64,000 bases of DNA from positions 378,209 to 442,208 of the forward strand of contig CBDAMQ010000029.1 of assembly GCA_965197275.1 (NCBI GenBank). Reading direction: 5' to 3'. The notes beneath the pieces were generated by a model that saw only the letters and a list, made by a program, of their open reading frames with translations, searched no databases and was not told the DNA's origin. Shown one piece after another: positions 16,285 to 28,828 of the stretch. The translations under genes were made by a program, and so were the position numbers. Origin of the DNA: DASCOT01 sp965197275 (GTDB lineage Bacteria; Acidobacteriota; UBA890; WLXD01). Every line of letters starts with the position of its first letter. Within the stretch, counting starts at the first letter, position 1.

Positions 16285-19104
16285 ATGGGGGTGGAAGTCA
16301 CCACGGGCACATCTGCGGCGGCGGCGAGGGAGCCGATCGTCGTTCGAGGCGCGCGCGTTCACAACCTGCAAAACATCGACGTAGAGATTCCGGCAGGCCG
16401 CCTGGTTGTGGTCACAGGAGTGTCGGGCTCAGGCAAGTCGAGCCTTGCCTTCGACACCGTGTATGCGGAAGGCCAGCGTCGCTACGTGGAGTCGCTATCG
16501 GCGTACGCGCGGCAATTCCTCGAACGGGTGGACAAGCCGTTGGTGGACGACGTGCGCGGCGTATGTCCGGCGATCGCGATCCAGCAACGGGTGCCGCCGC
16601 GCAACTCCCGTTCCACGGTCGGGACGGTTACTGAGATTCAGGACTACCTGCGGCTGCTTTTCGCCCGCGCCGGCACCACCATCTGCCCGAGTTGCGGCAA
16701 CGCGGTGCGCGCCGACGCGCCAGGGGAAGTTGCCGAGCGACTGCTACAGGACAATCCCGCGGCCGCCGCCGTTATCGCCTACCCGCAGCGGCTGCCGCAA
16801 GAAGAAACTGCCCGTATCGACCTGCTCAAGCGCCTGTTGAAGTCGGGATTTCGCCGCCTGCTAACCGCGGGTGTGGTGCGCGAGCTGGTCCCACGCGAGT
16901 TCACCGAGCTAGCCGCAGCGCTTGGGGACGAGGAGGTTGACGTCGTTGTCGACCGATTGAACCTGCGCCCCGAGTCGCACGAGCGGTTGCTCGATTCCGT
17001 CGGAGTCGCTTTTCGCGAGGGTGAAGGCCGGGCGTGCGCCTGGATCGAGGGTGGCTCTGGCCTCGAGCCCTGTTACTTCGACGATCGCCACCGATGTGCC
17101 GACTGCGACCGCGATTTCCTCCGACCGGAGCCACGACTGTTTTCGTTCAACAACCCCTACGGCGCCTGCCCCGAATGCAAGGGGTTTGGCAGCGTCATCG
17201 AGATCGATCTCGACAAGGTGATTCCCGATCGTCGTCGTAGCCTCGCCGACGGGGCGGTGGAGCCGTGGAACAAAGACAGCAGGCATCGCGTTCGGAGCTC
17301 GATGCGTGCCTTCGCCAAAGCCACCGATATTCCGCTGGATGTCCCGTGGGGCGATCTCGGCGCCGCGCAGCGTGACGCTATTCTGGAAGGTGGGGATGGC
17401 TTCGTCGGGGTGCAGGGGTTCTTCGCCGGGTTGCGCAAGAAGCAACACAAGCTCCATGTTCGAGTACTGCTGGCGCGGTATCGCGGTTACGTCGACTGCC
17501 CCGACTGTCATGGTACGCGGCTGCGGGTCGACGCTCATGCTGTTCATGTCGACGGCCGCACCTTGCCGGAGGTCTCATGCATGAGCATTGGCGAGATCGT
17601 AGCCTTCTTCGCCGAGCTCGACCTGCCGGTGAATACCGCGGTGGTGGTGGATCAGGTCCTGCGCGAGATTCGCGCGCGGCTCCAGTATCTGATGCAGGTG
17701 GGGCTCGACTACGTCACGCTCGACAGGCTCACCGGTACACTTTCCGGCGGCGAAGCGCAGCGCATCAGCTTGGCAACCTGCCTCGGGTCGATGCTCGTGG
17801 GGTCGATGTACGTGCTCGACGAGCCCAGCGTCGGACTGCATCCGCGGGACAACGAGCGCCTGATATCGATTCTGGAGCGCCTGCGGGACCTCGGGAACAC
17901 CGTTCTGGTGGTCGAGCACGATCGGCAGATGATCGAAGGTGCAGACCACCTCATCGATATGGGGCCCGGGGCCGGGGTTCTTGGCGGACGCGTGATCTTC
18001 GCCGGCGAGCCCAGCAAGATCAGTGAGGCGAGCGAATCGGTCACCTCTGCCTATCTTTCAGGGCATCGGCGCGTCCCGATGCCGGCTCTGCGCCGGCCGC
18101 CGGTGCACCATCTTCGGGTCGTCGGGGCGCGCCAGCACAATCTCAAGAACATCGATGTCACGTTCCCGCTCGGCGTCCTCTGCTGCGTCACCGGGGTCTC
18201 CGGATCCGGTAAAAGCACGCTCATCCACGACATACTCCATGCTGGGTTGCTGCGCCGTCTAGGAGAGTGGAACGGAGCCGTCGGTGATCACGATGACATC
18301 GAGGGTGCGGGCCAGATCCGCCAGGCCGTGCTCGTCGACCAGGCGCCGATCGGGCGTAGCGCTCGCTCCAACCCGGTGACCTACGTGAAGGCGTTCGATC
18401 CCATCCGCAAGCGCTTCGCTAGGACGCGCGAGGCCCGGGCTCGCGGCTACGGCCCCGGACATTTTTCGTTCAACGTTGCCGGTGGTCGGTGTGAGGTCTG
18501 CGAGGGCGCGGGACAGATTCTCGTCGAGATGCAATTCCTGCCCGACATCCACCTGCCGTGCGATGAATGCGGCGGTACGCGTTTCAGGCGCGAGACCCTG
18601 GATATCCGCGTGCGCGGCAAGAACATCCATGACGTGCTCCAGCTGACCGTCGGTGAGGCGCGCCGGTTCTTTGCCGACCTGCCGAAAGCCGAGACGCGCC
18701 TGAAGGCACTCGAGGACGTGGGCCTCGGCTACCTCCGCCTCGGGCAGCCGTCGAGCACGCTCTCGGGCGGCGAGGCACAGCGTGTGAAGCTCGCGTCGCA
18801 CCTGCTTCAGGGTGGCGGCAAGGGAATGCTGTACCTGTTCGACGAGCCGACCACGGGCTTGCATTTCGACGACATCGCCAAGCTGTTGTTCGCACTGAAC
18901 CGCCTGATCGACACCGGTGCGTCTGCCATCGTGATCGAGCACAACCTGGATCTCATCAAGGCAGCGGACTGGGTCGTCGATCTCGGTCCGGAGGGCGGCG
19001 ACGGAGGCGGCTTCCTGGTGGCGGCGGGCACCCCCGAGGAAGTCGCGGTATGCGACGGGTCGCACACCGCCCGCTACCTGCGCGACGTTGTCGACGAGGA
19101 CTAG
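16285..19104 (+). CDS. uvrA: UvrABC excinuclease subunit UvrA
   Basis: ABC ATPase that finds DNA damage and loads UvrB in nucleotide excision repair. The 939-residue product has Walker A motifs GVSGSGKSSLAFDT and GVSGSGKSTLIHD, two LSGGEAQR signatures, and the zinc-finger Cys pairs (CADC...CPEC and CEVC...CDEC). Length is normal. The ATG at 16285 has GGAGAGAG upstream. The UvrB-interaction region (AIAIQQRVPPRNSRSTVGT) departs somewhat from the E. coli sequence but aligns. The next gene begins within about 10 bp. Confidence 0.97.
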   Translation: MGVEVTTGTSAAAAREPIVVRGARVHNLQNIDVEIPAGRLVVVTGVSGSGKSSLAFDTVYAEGQRRYVESLSAYARQFLERVDKPLVDDVRGVCPAIAIQQRVPPRNSRSTVGTVTEIQDYLRLLFARAGTTICPSCGNAVRADAPGEVAERLLQDNPAAAAVIAYPQRLPQEETARIDLLKRLLKSGFRRLLTAGVVRELVPREFTELAAALGDEEVDVVVDRLNLRPESHERLLDSVGVAFREGEGRACAWIEGGSGLEPCYFDDRHRCADCDRDFLRPEPRLFSFNNPYGACPECKGFGSVIEIDLDKVIPDRRRSLADGAVEPWNKDSRHRVRSSMRAFAKATDIPLDVPWGDLGAAQRDAILEGGDGFVGVQGFFAGLRKKQHKLHVRVLLARYRGYVDCPDCHGTRLRVDAHAVHVDGRTLPEVSCMSIGEIVAFFAELDLPVNTAVVVDQVLREIRARLQYLMQVGLDYVTLDRLTGTLSGGEAQRISLATCLGSMLVGSMYVLDEPSVGLHPRDNERLISILERLRDLGNTVLVVEHDRQMIEGADHLIDMGPGAGVLGGRVIFAGEPSKISEASESVTSAYLSGHRRVPMPALRRPPVHHLRVVGARQHNLKNIDVTFPLGVLCCVTGVSGSGKSTLIHDILHAGLLRRLGEWNGAVGDHDDIEGAGQIRQAVLVDQAPIGRSARSNPVTYVKAFDPIRKRFARTREARARGYGPGHFSFNVAGGRCEVCEGAGQILVEMQFLPDIHLPCDECGGTRFRRETLDIRVRGKNIHDVLQLTVGEARRFFADLPKAETRLKALEDVGLGYLRLGQPSSTLSGGEAQRVKLASHLLQGGGKGMLYLFDEPTTGLHFDDIAKLLFALNRLIDTGASAIVIEHNLDLIKAADWVVDLGPEGGDGGGFLVAAGTPEEVAVCDGSHTARYLRDVVDED

Positions 19105-19114
19105 TAGGCCACTA

Positions 19115-20161
19115 GTGCTGCTGACCAAGAACTGCATCGACCTGCGCTCTGACACGGTGACGCAGCCCACCGACGCAATGCGCCGTGCAATGGCGACGGC
19201 CGAGGTTGGTGACGACGTCTACGGTGAGGACCCCACCGTCGAGCGCTTGCAAGAGCTCGGCGCCGATTTGCTCGGCAAGCCCGCAAGCCTGTTCATGCCC
19301 ACCGGCATGATGGCCAATCAGGTGGCGGCGCACCTGCAGGCGCAGCCGGGCGACGAGGTGCTCATCGAGGCGTCCGGACATGGTCATGACTGGGAGCTCG
19401 GCGCGACGGCAGTGCTCTCCGGCCTGCAGATGCGTGCTATTGCCGGTGATGCGGGCGTCTTGCAGCCGCATCATGTCGAGCCGCATCTGGCACCGCGACC
19501 CTACTATCAGTCACGTCCGACGATGATCGTGCTGGAAAACACGCACAACATGGCTGGCGGACGGGTATATCCCCTCGAGGTGGCACGCGAGGTCGTCGCC
19601 ACATGCCGAGACCACGGGCTACGGGCGCACCTCGATGGGGCACGACTGTTCAACGCCGCGGTAGCTAGCGGGCGGCCTGTCGCAGTGCTCGCGGCCGACT
19701 TCGACTCGGTCATGGTATCGCTTTCAAAGGGCCTGTCGGCGCCGTCGGGCGCGTTGCTTGCCGGCGGTGCTGATCTCATTCGCGAAGCCCGTCGGGTGCG
19801 CAAGATGTTCGGCGGCGGCATGCGGCAGATCGGTATTCTCGCGGCGGCTGCCCTAGTGGCGCTCGATAGCGGCATCGATCGACTGGTCGAGGATCACGCC
19901 AACGCTCGGCGCCTGGCCGACGGCCTGCTAGAGACCGGGCGCGTTTCGTTGACGTTCGATCACGTCGACACCAACATCGTGGTGTTCGACGTCGACGGCG
20001 TCAGCGGGCACGCCTTCTGTGCCAGGGCGGGGGAAAGGGAAGTGCTCTGTGCGCCAACCGCAACGGGGCAGGTCCGACTGGTCACCCATCGCCACATCAC
20101 GGCGCAGGTCGTCGATGAGGCACTCGAGCGCCTGCTACCGCTCGTGGACGATGGCCACTAG
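19115..20161 (+). CDS. Low-specificity L-threonine aldolase (PLP-dependent)
   Basis: Cleaves L-threonine or allo-threonine to glycine and acetaldehyde. The product has the family start IDLRSDTVTQPTDAMRRAM, GDDVYGEDPTV, the PLP-lysine region SLSKGLSAPSG, and LENTHNMAGG. The GTG at 19115 is preferred because family members begin just before IDLRSDTVT; an ATG at 19088 would overlap uvrA by 17 bp. It follows uvrA directly and ends overlapping the convergent aroC by four bases. Confidence 0.88.
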   Translation: MLLTKNCIDLRSDTVTQPTDAMRRAMATAEVGDDVYGEDPTVERLQELGADLLGKPASLFMPTGMMANQVAAHLQAQPGDEVLIEASGHGHDWELGATAVLSGLQMRAIAGDAGVLQPHHVEPHLAPRPYYQSRPTMIVLENTHNMAGGRVYPLEVAREVVATCRDHGLRAHLDGARLFNAAVASGRPVAVLAADFDSVMVSLSKGLSAPSGALLAGGADLIREARRVRKMFGGGMRQIGILAAAALVALDSGIDRLVEDHANARRLADGLLETGRVSLTFDHVDTNIVVFDVDGVSGHAFCARAGEREVLCAPTATGQVRLVTHRHITAQVVDEALERLLPLVDDGH

Positions 20162-21405
20162 TCAGCCGGCGGGAAATCGCTGACCTGTTCCATATAGCCG
20201 TGGAAGTTGCGCAGTGTCTCCCGCAGGCTATCGCCGCCGAACTTCTCCACACAGGCGTCCGCCAGCACCAGCGCGGTCATCGCCTCGCCGACCACGGCTG
20301 CCGCCGGCACCGCGCAGGTATCCGATCTCTGAACGACAGCGTCGACGGCTTCACCGCTGACAATATCCACCGACGGCAGCGGCTGCCGGAGCGTCGACAA
20401 CGGCTTCATGTACACCGTCACGCGAAGCTCACCGCCGTACGTCATCCCACCCTCGGTGCCACCGGCGCGGTTCGTCGGACGCCCCCAGGCATCGTCCGAA
20501 GAGCGCACGATTGCATCGTGTGCCGCCGACCCTGGCTGCGATGCGCACCAGATCGCCGGGCCGATCTCGACCGCCTTCTGCGCCTGTATGGATAGCAAGG
20601 CCTGACCGAGCCGGGCCTCGAGCCGCCGGTCCCATTGGATGTGGCTTCCAAGCCCCGTAGGCAGGCCTGTGCCGATGACCTCGAAGGCGCCGCCCAGAGT
20701 CTCGAGTGCGTCGTGCGCGCTGTCGATCGCCGCCATCATTGCGGCCTCGACGTCGGGGTCGGCGCATCGTACCGGAGATGCGTCGGCACGTTGGCGAACC
20801 GCCTCTGCCGATACCGGCAAGGCGCCGTCGTCGAACGCGGCGCTGCCGATACGCGTCACGTGGCTCGTAACCTCGATGCCCAGGTGTCGCAGAAACTGTT
20901 TACACAATCCGCCAGCTGCCACCCGAACCGCGGTCTCGCGCGCGCTGGCGCGCTCCAGGATGTCGCGCAGGTCGGGGCGGTCATACTTCAGCCCACCGGC
21001 GAGGTCGGCATGCCCCGGCCGCGGCCGCGTGATGCGGCGGATGTCGACCGCCGAGGGCCGATTGCCGCTTTCGGCGACGGCGGCGGATGCGGTCTCGTCG
21101 CACGCCGCGTCGGGCGCTTCGACTGCCATCACCGTCTCCCAGTTGACCCAGTCGCGGTTCTCGATCAGCCAGGCAATCGGACTGCCGAGCGTCTCACCGA
21201 GCCGCACACCGCCCACTAAGCGCGCCGCGTCGGCCTCGATCTTCATCCGCTTGCCGCGTCCGTGGCCGCCCATGCGGCGGCGCAGATCGGCATTCAGTGC
21301 CTCGATGTCGATTGGAATCCCGGCGGGTAGGCCCTCGAGCAGGCCGACGAGCATCGGTCCGTGAGACTCTCCGGCGCTGAGAAAGCGCAGGCAGCGCAAC
21401 GACAC
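20158..21405 (-). CDS. aroC: Chorismate synthase
   Basis: Last step of the shikimate pathway, converting EPSP to chorismate with reduced FMN. The product is 415 residues: LRCLRFLSAGESHGP at the N-terminus, RPGHADLAGG, the RASARETA motif, and GGTEGGMTYGG. The GTG at 21405 is used because the conserved LRFL motif begins four codons later and AGAGGT lies upstream; the frame is open further but without family similarity. Its stop shares the tetranucleotide CTAG with the threonine aldolase stop on the other strand. Confidence 0.95.
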   Translation of the reverse strand: MSLRCLRFLSAGESHGPMLVGLLEGLPAGIPIDIEALNADLRRRMGGHGRGKRMKIEADAARLVGGVRLGETLGSPIAWLIENRDWVNWETVMAVEAPDAACDETASAAVAESGNRPSAVDIRRITRPRPGHADLAGGLKYDRPDLRDILERASARETAVRVAAGGLCKQFLRHLGIEVTSHVTRIGSAAFDDGALPVSAEAVRQRADASPVRCADPDVEAAMMAAIDSAHDALETLGGAFEVIGTGLPTGLGSHIQWDRRLEARLGQALLSIQAQKAVEIGPAIWCASQPGSAAHDAIVRSSDDAWGRPTNRAGGTEGGMTYGGELRVTVYMKPLSTLRQPLPSVDIVSGEAVDAVVQRSDTCAVPAAAVVGEAMTALVLADACVEKFGGDSLRETLRNFHGYMEQVSDFPPAD

Positions 21406-21586
21406 GAGTGACCTCTGGGTTGGCGAGTAGCTCCAGCGTACGCTGACGAGTTTACGCCGTAGACCACCAGGTCGGGGCCCTAGTGGCCTCGGGGCACGGG
21501 TCTCCGTACCGACAATCAACGCCGCGCCTGAGATACTTGCCGCGTACCCGCTACTTCATCGCTGCTGACGCCGACCCGCCATCGTC

Positions 21587-23152
21587 ATGATCAAGGTTCT
21601 GGACGCCGCCGCCATGCAGGCTTGCGATCGCGCTGCGATCGACGACTACGGCATTTCGGGTGAGTTGCTCATGGAGAACGCCGGGCTTCAGGTGGTCGAG
21701 GCGCTGATGAGCTACTTCGACGATCAACCGCCGGCGACCGTCGCGGTACTGTGCGGACGGGGCAACAACGGCGGAGACGGTTTTGTCGTGGCGCGCCATC
21801 TCCACAACCTGGGCGGCGAGGTAGTCATCTTTCTCTTCGGCCAGGCGTCGGCGTTGCGTGGCTCTGCGGCGATCAACCATCGACTCGCAGCAAGGGTCGG
21901 TGTTCCTGTCATCGAGGTGCCGGACGAGGAGGCGTGGCAACCTCTGGCGGACGATCTCGCGGACTCCGAGTGCATTGTCGATGCCATGCTGGGGACCGGG
22001 CTCGAGAGCGCGCCGCGCGGTGTGATCGCCGCGGCGATCGAGAGCGTCAATGCTGCCGACGTGCCGGTGGTGGCGGTGGATGTGCCCAGCGGACTGTCGG
22101 CTGAGTCGGGTGCCATCGGGGGTGTGGGCGTGGAGGCTGCGTTGACGGTTGCGCTCGCTGCCCCGAAGGTCTGTCATGTTCTGGCGCCCGCGAGCGAGAC
22201 GTGCGGAGAGCTGATGGTAGCAGACATCGGTCTGCCTGAGGCGCTCCTGCAGGCGGCCGCGCCCTCTCTTTGGCTGCCGACGCCAGAGCACTGTGAGGCT
22301 GGATTGCCGATTCGGTGGTCCGACAGCCATAAGGGTGACCACGGGCGCGCTCTCATTATCGGCGGGGCACCGGGTACCACTGGTGCTGCGGTGCTTGCGG
22401 CGCGTGGGGCGTTGCGGGGTGGCGGAGGCCTGGTGCACGTGTTGTGCCCCGAGACCGCGTACCTACCGATTGCTTGCCAGCTCACCGAGGCGCTGGTGCA
22501 TTCGGCTGCCGCCGGTGTCGGTGGTGGCCTCGGCGCGGCGGCCGGCGAATCGGCGCGCGAGCGTGCGGCGGCGGCGGACGCAGTGGCGATCGGGCCGGGC
22601 GTTGGCACTGCAGCGGAAACGGTGGCGCTGGTGCGGCAGCTGGCGGTCGAATGCACGAAACCCATGGTGATTGACGCTGACGGCCTCAACGCGTTCGTCG
22701 GCGTCGCCGAAGAGCTGCGGAAGACGCGCGCGCCGCGCATCCTGACTCCTCACCCCGGTGAGGCGGCACGACTCCTCGGGGTCGATGTGTCGACGGTACA
22801 GTCGGATCGGGTTGGAGCGGCGAACGAGCTCGCCGAGAAAACCGGGGCGGTCGTCCTGCTCAAGGGGCACTGCTCGCTCACGGTAGAGCCTGGGCGCGCC
22901 CCGATCGTCAACATGACCGGCAATCCGGCGATGGCTACCGCCGGCACCGGCGACGTGCTCGCCGGATTGATCACCGCCCTCATGGCACAGGGGTTGCGGC
23001 CGGGCCGCGCTGCCTGGACCGGGGCGTGGCTACACGGCTTGGCGGGTGACCTGGCGGCAGCGCGGGTCGGGCAGATCGGGTGCTTGGCGACGGACCTCGC
23101 GGATGAGCTGCCAACGGCCTTTGCGGCCGTGGCGGCGGAGGGGGAGTCGTGA
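21587..23152 (+). CDS. nnr: Bifunctional NAD(P)H-hydrate epimerase / ADP-dependent NAD(P)H-hydrate dehydratase
   Basis: Repairs damaged NADH and NADPH hydrates. The 521-residue product joins an N-terminal YjeF epimerase domain (LMENAGLQVVEAL, CGRGNNGGDGFVVARHL) to a C-terminal ribokinase-like dehydratase (LTPHPGEAARLLG and the catalytic-site NMTGNPAMATAGTGDVLAG). Its stop overlaps the tsaE start by four bases (GTGA), a coupling often seen for these two genes. It is divergent from aroC across 181 bp. Confidence 0.95.
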   Translation: MIKVLDAAAMQACDRAAIDDYGISGELLMENAGLQVVEALMSYFDDQPPATVAVLCGRGNNGGDGFVVARHLHNLGGEVVIFLFGQASALRGSAAINHRLAARVGVPVIEVPDEEAWQPLADDLADSECIVDAMLGTGLESAPRGVIAAAIESVNAADVPVVAVDVPSGLSAESGAIGGVGVEAALTVALAAPKVCHVLAPASETCGELMVADIGLPEALLQAAAPSLWLPTPEHCEAGLPIRWSDSHKGDHGRALIIGGAPGTTGAAVLAARGALRGGGGLVHVLCPETAYLPIACQLTEALVHSAAAGVGGGLGAAAGESARERAAAADAVAIGPGVGTAAETVALVRQLAVECTKPMVIDADGLNAFVGVAEELRKTRAPRILTPHPGEAARLLGVDVSTVQSDRVGAANELAEKTGAVVLLKGHCSLTVEPGRAPIVNMTGNPAMATAGTGDVLAGLITALMAQGLRPGRAAWTGAWLHGLAGDLAAARVGQIGCLATDLADELPTAFAAVAAEGES

Positions 23153-23598
23153 GTCGCGCCCGCGACTACATCACCAAGAGCGCCGAGGAGACCGAACGCG
23201 TCGGTGCCGGGCTCGGCCGACGGCTCCGCGGCGGCGAGGTGATTCTGATCTTCGGGCCACTCGGGGCTGGCAAGACACAGCTGGTGCGTGGCATCGCCAC
23301 AGGGCTCGGGCTCGATCCTGGCCAGGTATCGAGCCCCTCGTACGCGCTGATCAACGAGTATCCCGGTCGGCGAACCCTCTACCACGTAGACCTGTACCGA
23401 CTGAGCACCGCCGACCTTCCAGACCTCGGTCTCGAGGATCTGTATGGTCGCGGGTGTGTGGTGGCGATTGAGTGGGCAGAGCGCCTCGAGGAGGCCGGAT
23501 GGGACCTGGGCTCTTCGATCATCGTCGAAGTAGACCATCACCCGGATCTACCGGATGCACGAATCATCGGTGTCGACGAGGCGGTTTCCGGCAACTAG
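23149..23598 (+). CDS. tsaE: tRNA threonylcarbamoyladenosine biosynthesis ATPase TsaE
   Basis: ATPase that works with TsaB and TsaD to form t6A37 in tRNA. The 149-residue product has the P-loop GPLGAGKTQLVRG, the SSPSYALINEY motif, YHVDLYRL and IEWAERL, all characteristic. The GTG start at 23149 overlaps the nnr stop, with GGGGAG upstream. Length is normal for the family. Confidence 0.95.
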   Translation: MSRARDYITKSAEETERVGAGLGRRLRGGEVILIFGPLGAGKTQLVRGIATGLGLDPGQVSSPSYALINEYPGRRTLYHVDLYRLSTADLPDLGLEDLYGRGCVVAIEWAERLEEAGWDLGSSIIVEVDHHPDLPDARIIGVDEAVSGN

Positions 23599-23601
23599 CA
23601 G

Positions 23602-23665
23602 CCCGGCTTGGTATGCCGGGAAGACTGCAACTGGCAGTGGGGCTTGGTTGCCCGGAAGACTACAG
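23602..23665 (+). repeat. Imperfect tandem repeat with hairpins between tsaE and the PqqB-like gene
   Basis: Two copies of about 25 bp (from 23605 and from 23641) share GGCTTGGT, GCC(C)GG and AAGACT. The first copy contains a perfect stem CCCGGC/GCCGGG with a 7-base loop (23602-23620). The second copy makes a weaker GGGC/GCCC stem and reaches the stop of the convergent gene. It probably acts as a two-way transcription end, although neither strand has a clear U-run. Confidence 0.5.
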
Positions 23666-24670
23666 TAGCAGCCTCTGTCCCGACTCGGCGACCCCGAACC
23701 CCTCTGGCAACTCACGGCGGAGCGCGCTGCGGGTGTTCCAGAGCGGATTCGTGTGGTTGAGATGGATGAAGCGGATCTCGGGTAGTCCCGGCGCGCCGCG
23801 CAGCCGATCTAGGGTTTGCGACACCGGCGGGTGCGGCACGTTCGCCTGGGCGCGATGGCCGAGCTCGTCGAGCGACCAGAAGGAGCCGTCGATGAGCGCT
23901 ACGTCGCTGGCGCGCAGCAAGTCCTCGAAGGGCCTATCCCACCCGTCCCATACGTCGGCGTCCGGGACGTACATCAAGGTCGCTTGCGGCCCGTGTATCC
24001 GGTAGCCGAGGGTGTCAGTGTACTCGGCACGGTGCACCACCTCGAACGGCGTCACTGCCAGCGACGGCGAGAACTGTACGCGCTCCCCGGGATTGAGCGG
24101 ACGCAACTCGATGAATGCTCCGTTGACCAGCGCGTCCCAGGGGGCGTTGGCGCCGAGGAACGTGCACATGCGCTGGCTGGCGAACACCGGCAGCCCGCGC
24201 GGTGCGGCGCCTTCTTTGCCCAGATGGACGAGCCCGGTGTAGTGGCCCATGTGAGCGTGGGTAAGGAAGATCCCGTGGAGGATCTCGTGCAGGGGCACCG
24301 TGCCTCCCGCCAGCTGCGGTGGGGCCTCACCGCCTGGTGTCAAGAGCGCCCCGACTTGGGCGACGATGTCGGGAGTCGCGTCGAGCAAGAACCGGCGGTC
24401 AGCTGCGTGGTCGATCAGACCAACGCAGGCCACGCGCGGCGCTGCACGCCGGCCGGATCGGACCTCGGTGCAAGTGTCCGAGAAGCAATTGATCTGCGGC
24501 ACGCCGGCGTCCTGGGCCGTACCCAGGACGACTGCCTCTGCTCCCGAACCGCTGGGCGCCGCGGCCTGATCGGCGTACGCGGCGGCCGAAGCGCGCCTCC
24601 AGGCGCGCCAGACGCCCGGCGACCACCCGCCGGCTGTGGCCAGTGTGGCGAGCAAGCGCCGACGGTTCAT
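23660..24670 (-). CDS. PqqB-like metallo-beta-lactamase-fold hydrolase with Tat-type signal
   Basis: The 336-residue product begins MNRRRLLATLATAGGW, a twin-arginine-like signal. It then shows the PqqB-type start VVLGTAQDAGVPQINC with a nearby CFSDTC pair, and a metal-binding THAHMGHYTG in place of the usual HxHxDH (Met replaces His and Gly replaces Asp, as in PqqB-type relatives). A later LIDGSFW and HLNHTNP complete the site. The ATG overlaps the guaB stop by four bases. True PqqB acts in cofactor PQQ biosynthesis; the other pqq genes are not in the window, so the role is uncertain. A PQQ-dependent dehydrogenase is encoded at 49.5 kb. Confidence 0.75.
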   Translation of the reverse strand: MNRRRLLATLATAGGWSPGVWRAWRRASAAAYADQAAAPSGSGAEAVVLGTAQDAGVPQINCFSDTCTEVRSGRRAAPRVACVGLIDHAADRRFLLDATPDIVAQVGALLTPGGEAPPQLAGGTVPLHEILHGIFLTHAHMGHYTGLVHLGKEGAAPRGLPVFASQRMCTFLGANAPWDALVNGAFIELRPLNPGERVQFSPSLAVTPFEVVHRAEYTDTLGYRIHGPQATLMYVPDADVWDGWDRPFEDLLRASDVALIDGSFWSLDELGHRAQANVPHPPVSQTLDRLRGAPGLPEIRFIHLNHTNPLWNTRSALRRELPEGFGVAESGQRLLL

Positions 24671-26130
24671 TCGACCCTGTAGTTGGGGGCTTCCTTGGTG
24701 ATCTGCACGTCGTGCACGTGCGCCTCGCGGAGCCCCGCGGCGGTGATGCGGAGGAACTGGGCCCGATCGTGCATGTCGGCGATCGTCGGGCAGCCGGTAT
24801 AGCCCATGCCGGCGCGCAGCCCACCCATGAGCTGATGGATCGTGTTGGTCACCGAGCCCTTGTATGGGACGCGCCCCTCGATCCCTTCGGGCACCAGCTT
24901 GGCCTCCTCGACATCGGGCTGAAAGTAACGATCGCGGCTACCGTCATGCATGGCGCCAACCGAACCCATGCCGCGGTATGCCTTGAACGCGCGTCCTTGA
25001 TATAGCTCGATCTCTCCCGGCGACTCTTCCGTTCCAGCCAGGACCGAGCCCACCATGACGGCGTCAGCGCCGGCGGCGATCGCCTTGGCGATGTCGCCCG
25101 AGAACTTGATTCCACCGTCAGCGATGACCGGCACGCCGGTGCCTCGCGCCGCCTTGGCGCACTCGGCGATGGCGGTGACCTGTGGGACGCCGGCTCCGGC
25201 GACCACTCGCGTGGTGCAGATTGCCGATGGCCCCATTCCCACCTTTACGGCGTCGGCCCCGGCCGCGATGAGGTCACGAGTTGCCGCGGCAGTGGCGATG
25301 TTGCCTACCACGCAGGCGGCGTCGGAGCGGCCCTTCTTGATCTGCTCGAGGGTGCCAATGACGCTGTCGGTGTGCCCATGTGCGGTGTCGATCACGATGA
25401 CGTCGGCGCCCGCTTCGAGGAGCGCTTCGGCGCGCGCCTTGGCGTCGGCGCCGACACCGACTCCGGCACCGACACGCAATCGGCCGGAGTCGTCCTTGCA
25501 AGCGCTCGGGTAGTCCCTCCTTTTTTGGATGTCCTTGACCGTGATGAGACCCTTGAGCAACCCAGAATTGTCGGTCACCAGCAGCTTCTCGATACGGTGC
25601 TGATGAAGTACCTGCACCGCCTCGTCAAGCGTCGTTCCGGGGCGCACCGTGACCAGGTTCTCCTTGGTCATGAGTTCTTCGATAGGTCGCTGATGATCGG
25701 TCTCGAAGCGTACGTCGCGGTTGGTCAGAATACCGAGGATCCTTCCGCTTTCGTCGGTCACCGGAACCCCGGAGATCTTGTACTTCGACATCAGCTCGAG
25801 CGCGTCGCGTATCGGAGCAGCCGGCCCGACGGTGATCGGGTCGACGATCATGCCGCTCTCTGAGCGCTTGACCTTGTCGACCTCGTCGGCCTGCTCGTTG
25901 ACGGTCAGATTCCGGTGGATCACTCCGATGCCGCCGTGCTGCGCCATGGCGATCGCCATCGGGGCCTCGGTGACCGTGTCCATCGCTGCAGATAGCAGCG
26001 GAATACCTAGCTCGATATCGCGCGTCAAGCGCGTGGAGATGTTGGCCTCCGACGGCATGAAGCTCGAGCGTGCGGGGATGAGCTGGACGTCATCGAAGGT
26101 GAGTGCGAGTGAAATGTCGTGTTGGGTCAT
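24667..26130 (-). CDS. guaB: Inosine-5'-monophosphate dehydrogenase
   Basis: NAD-dependent oxidation of IMP to XMP, the committed step to GMP. The 487-residue product has LTFDDVQLIPARSS, two CBS domains inserted at about residues 95-205 (SGVPVTDESGRILGILTNRD), the catalytic loop GPSAICTT with its Cys, and IADGGIKFSGDIAKAIAAGA. The flap with YRGMGS is present. It lies 38 bp downstream of secA and is coupled to the PqqB-like gene. Confidence 0.97.
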   Translation of the reverse strand: MTQHDISLALTFDDVQLIPARSSFMPSEANISTRLTRDIELGIPLLSAAMDTVTEAPMAIAMAQHGGIGVIHRNLTVNEQADEVDKVKRSESGMIVDPITVGPAAPIRDALELMSKYKISGVPVTDESGRILGILTNRDVRFETDHQRPIEELMTKENLVTVRPGTTLDEAVQVLHQHRIEKLLVTDNSGLLKGLITVKDIQKRRDYPSACKDDSGRLRVGAGVGVGADAKARAEALLEAGADVIVIDTAHGHTDSVIGTLEQIKKGRSDAACVVGNIATAAATRDLIAAGADAVKVGMGPSAICTTRVVAGAGVPQVTAIAECAKAARGTGVPVIADGGIKFSGDIAKAIAAGADAVMVGSVLAGTEESPGEIELYQGRAFKAYRGMGSVGAMHDGSRDRYFQPDVEEAKLVPEGIEGRVPYKGSVTNTIHQLMGGLRAGMGYTGCPTIADMHDRAQFLRITAAGLREAHVHDVQITKEAPNYRVE

Positions 26131-26168
26131 CCGGAGCCTTCGTCTGGGCGATTACCGGTTACAGGCTG

Positions 26169-28715
<2,547 letters not shown>

Positions 28716-28828
28716 CGCGCGCAGCGGAAGGGGAAGGGGCGCGGAACGGCTCTTCGGAGATGGGCGGTACCGAGCCGTGCGCCAGACGGGATCATCGTAG
28801 CAGGCCGGCGCTGGGCGGTAAAACGAGC

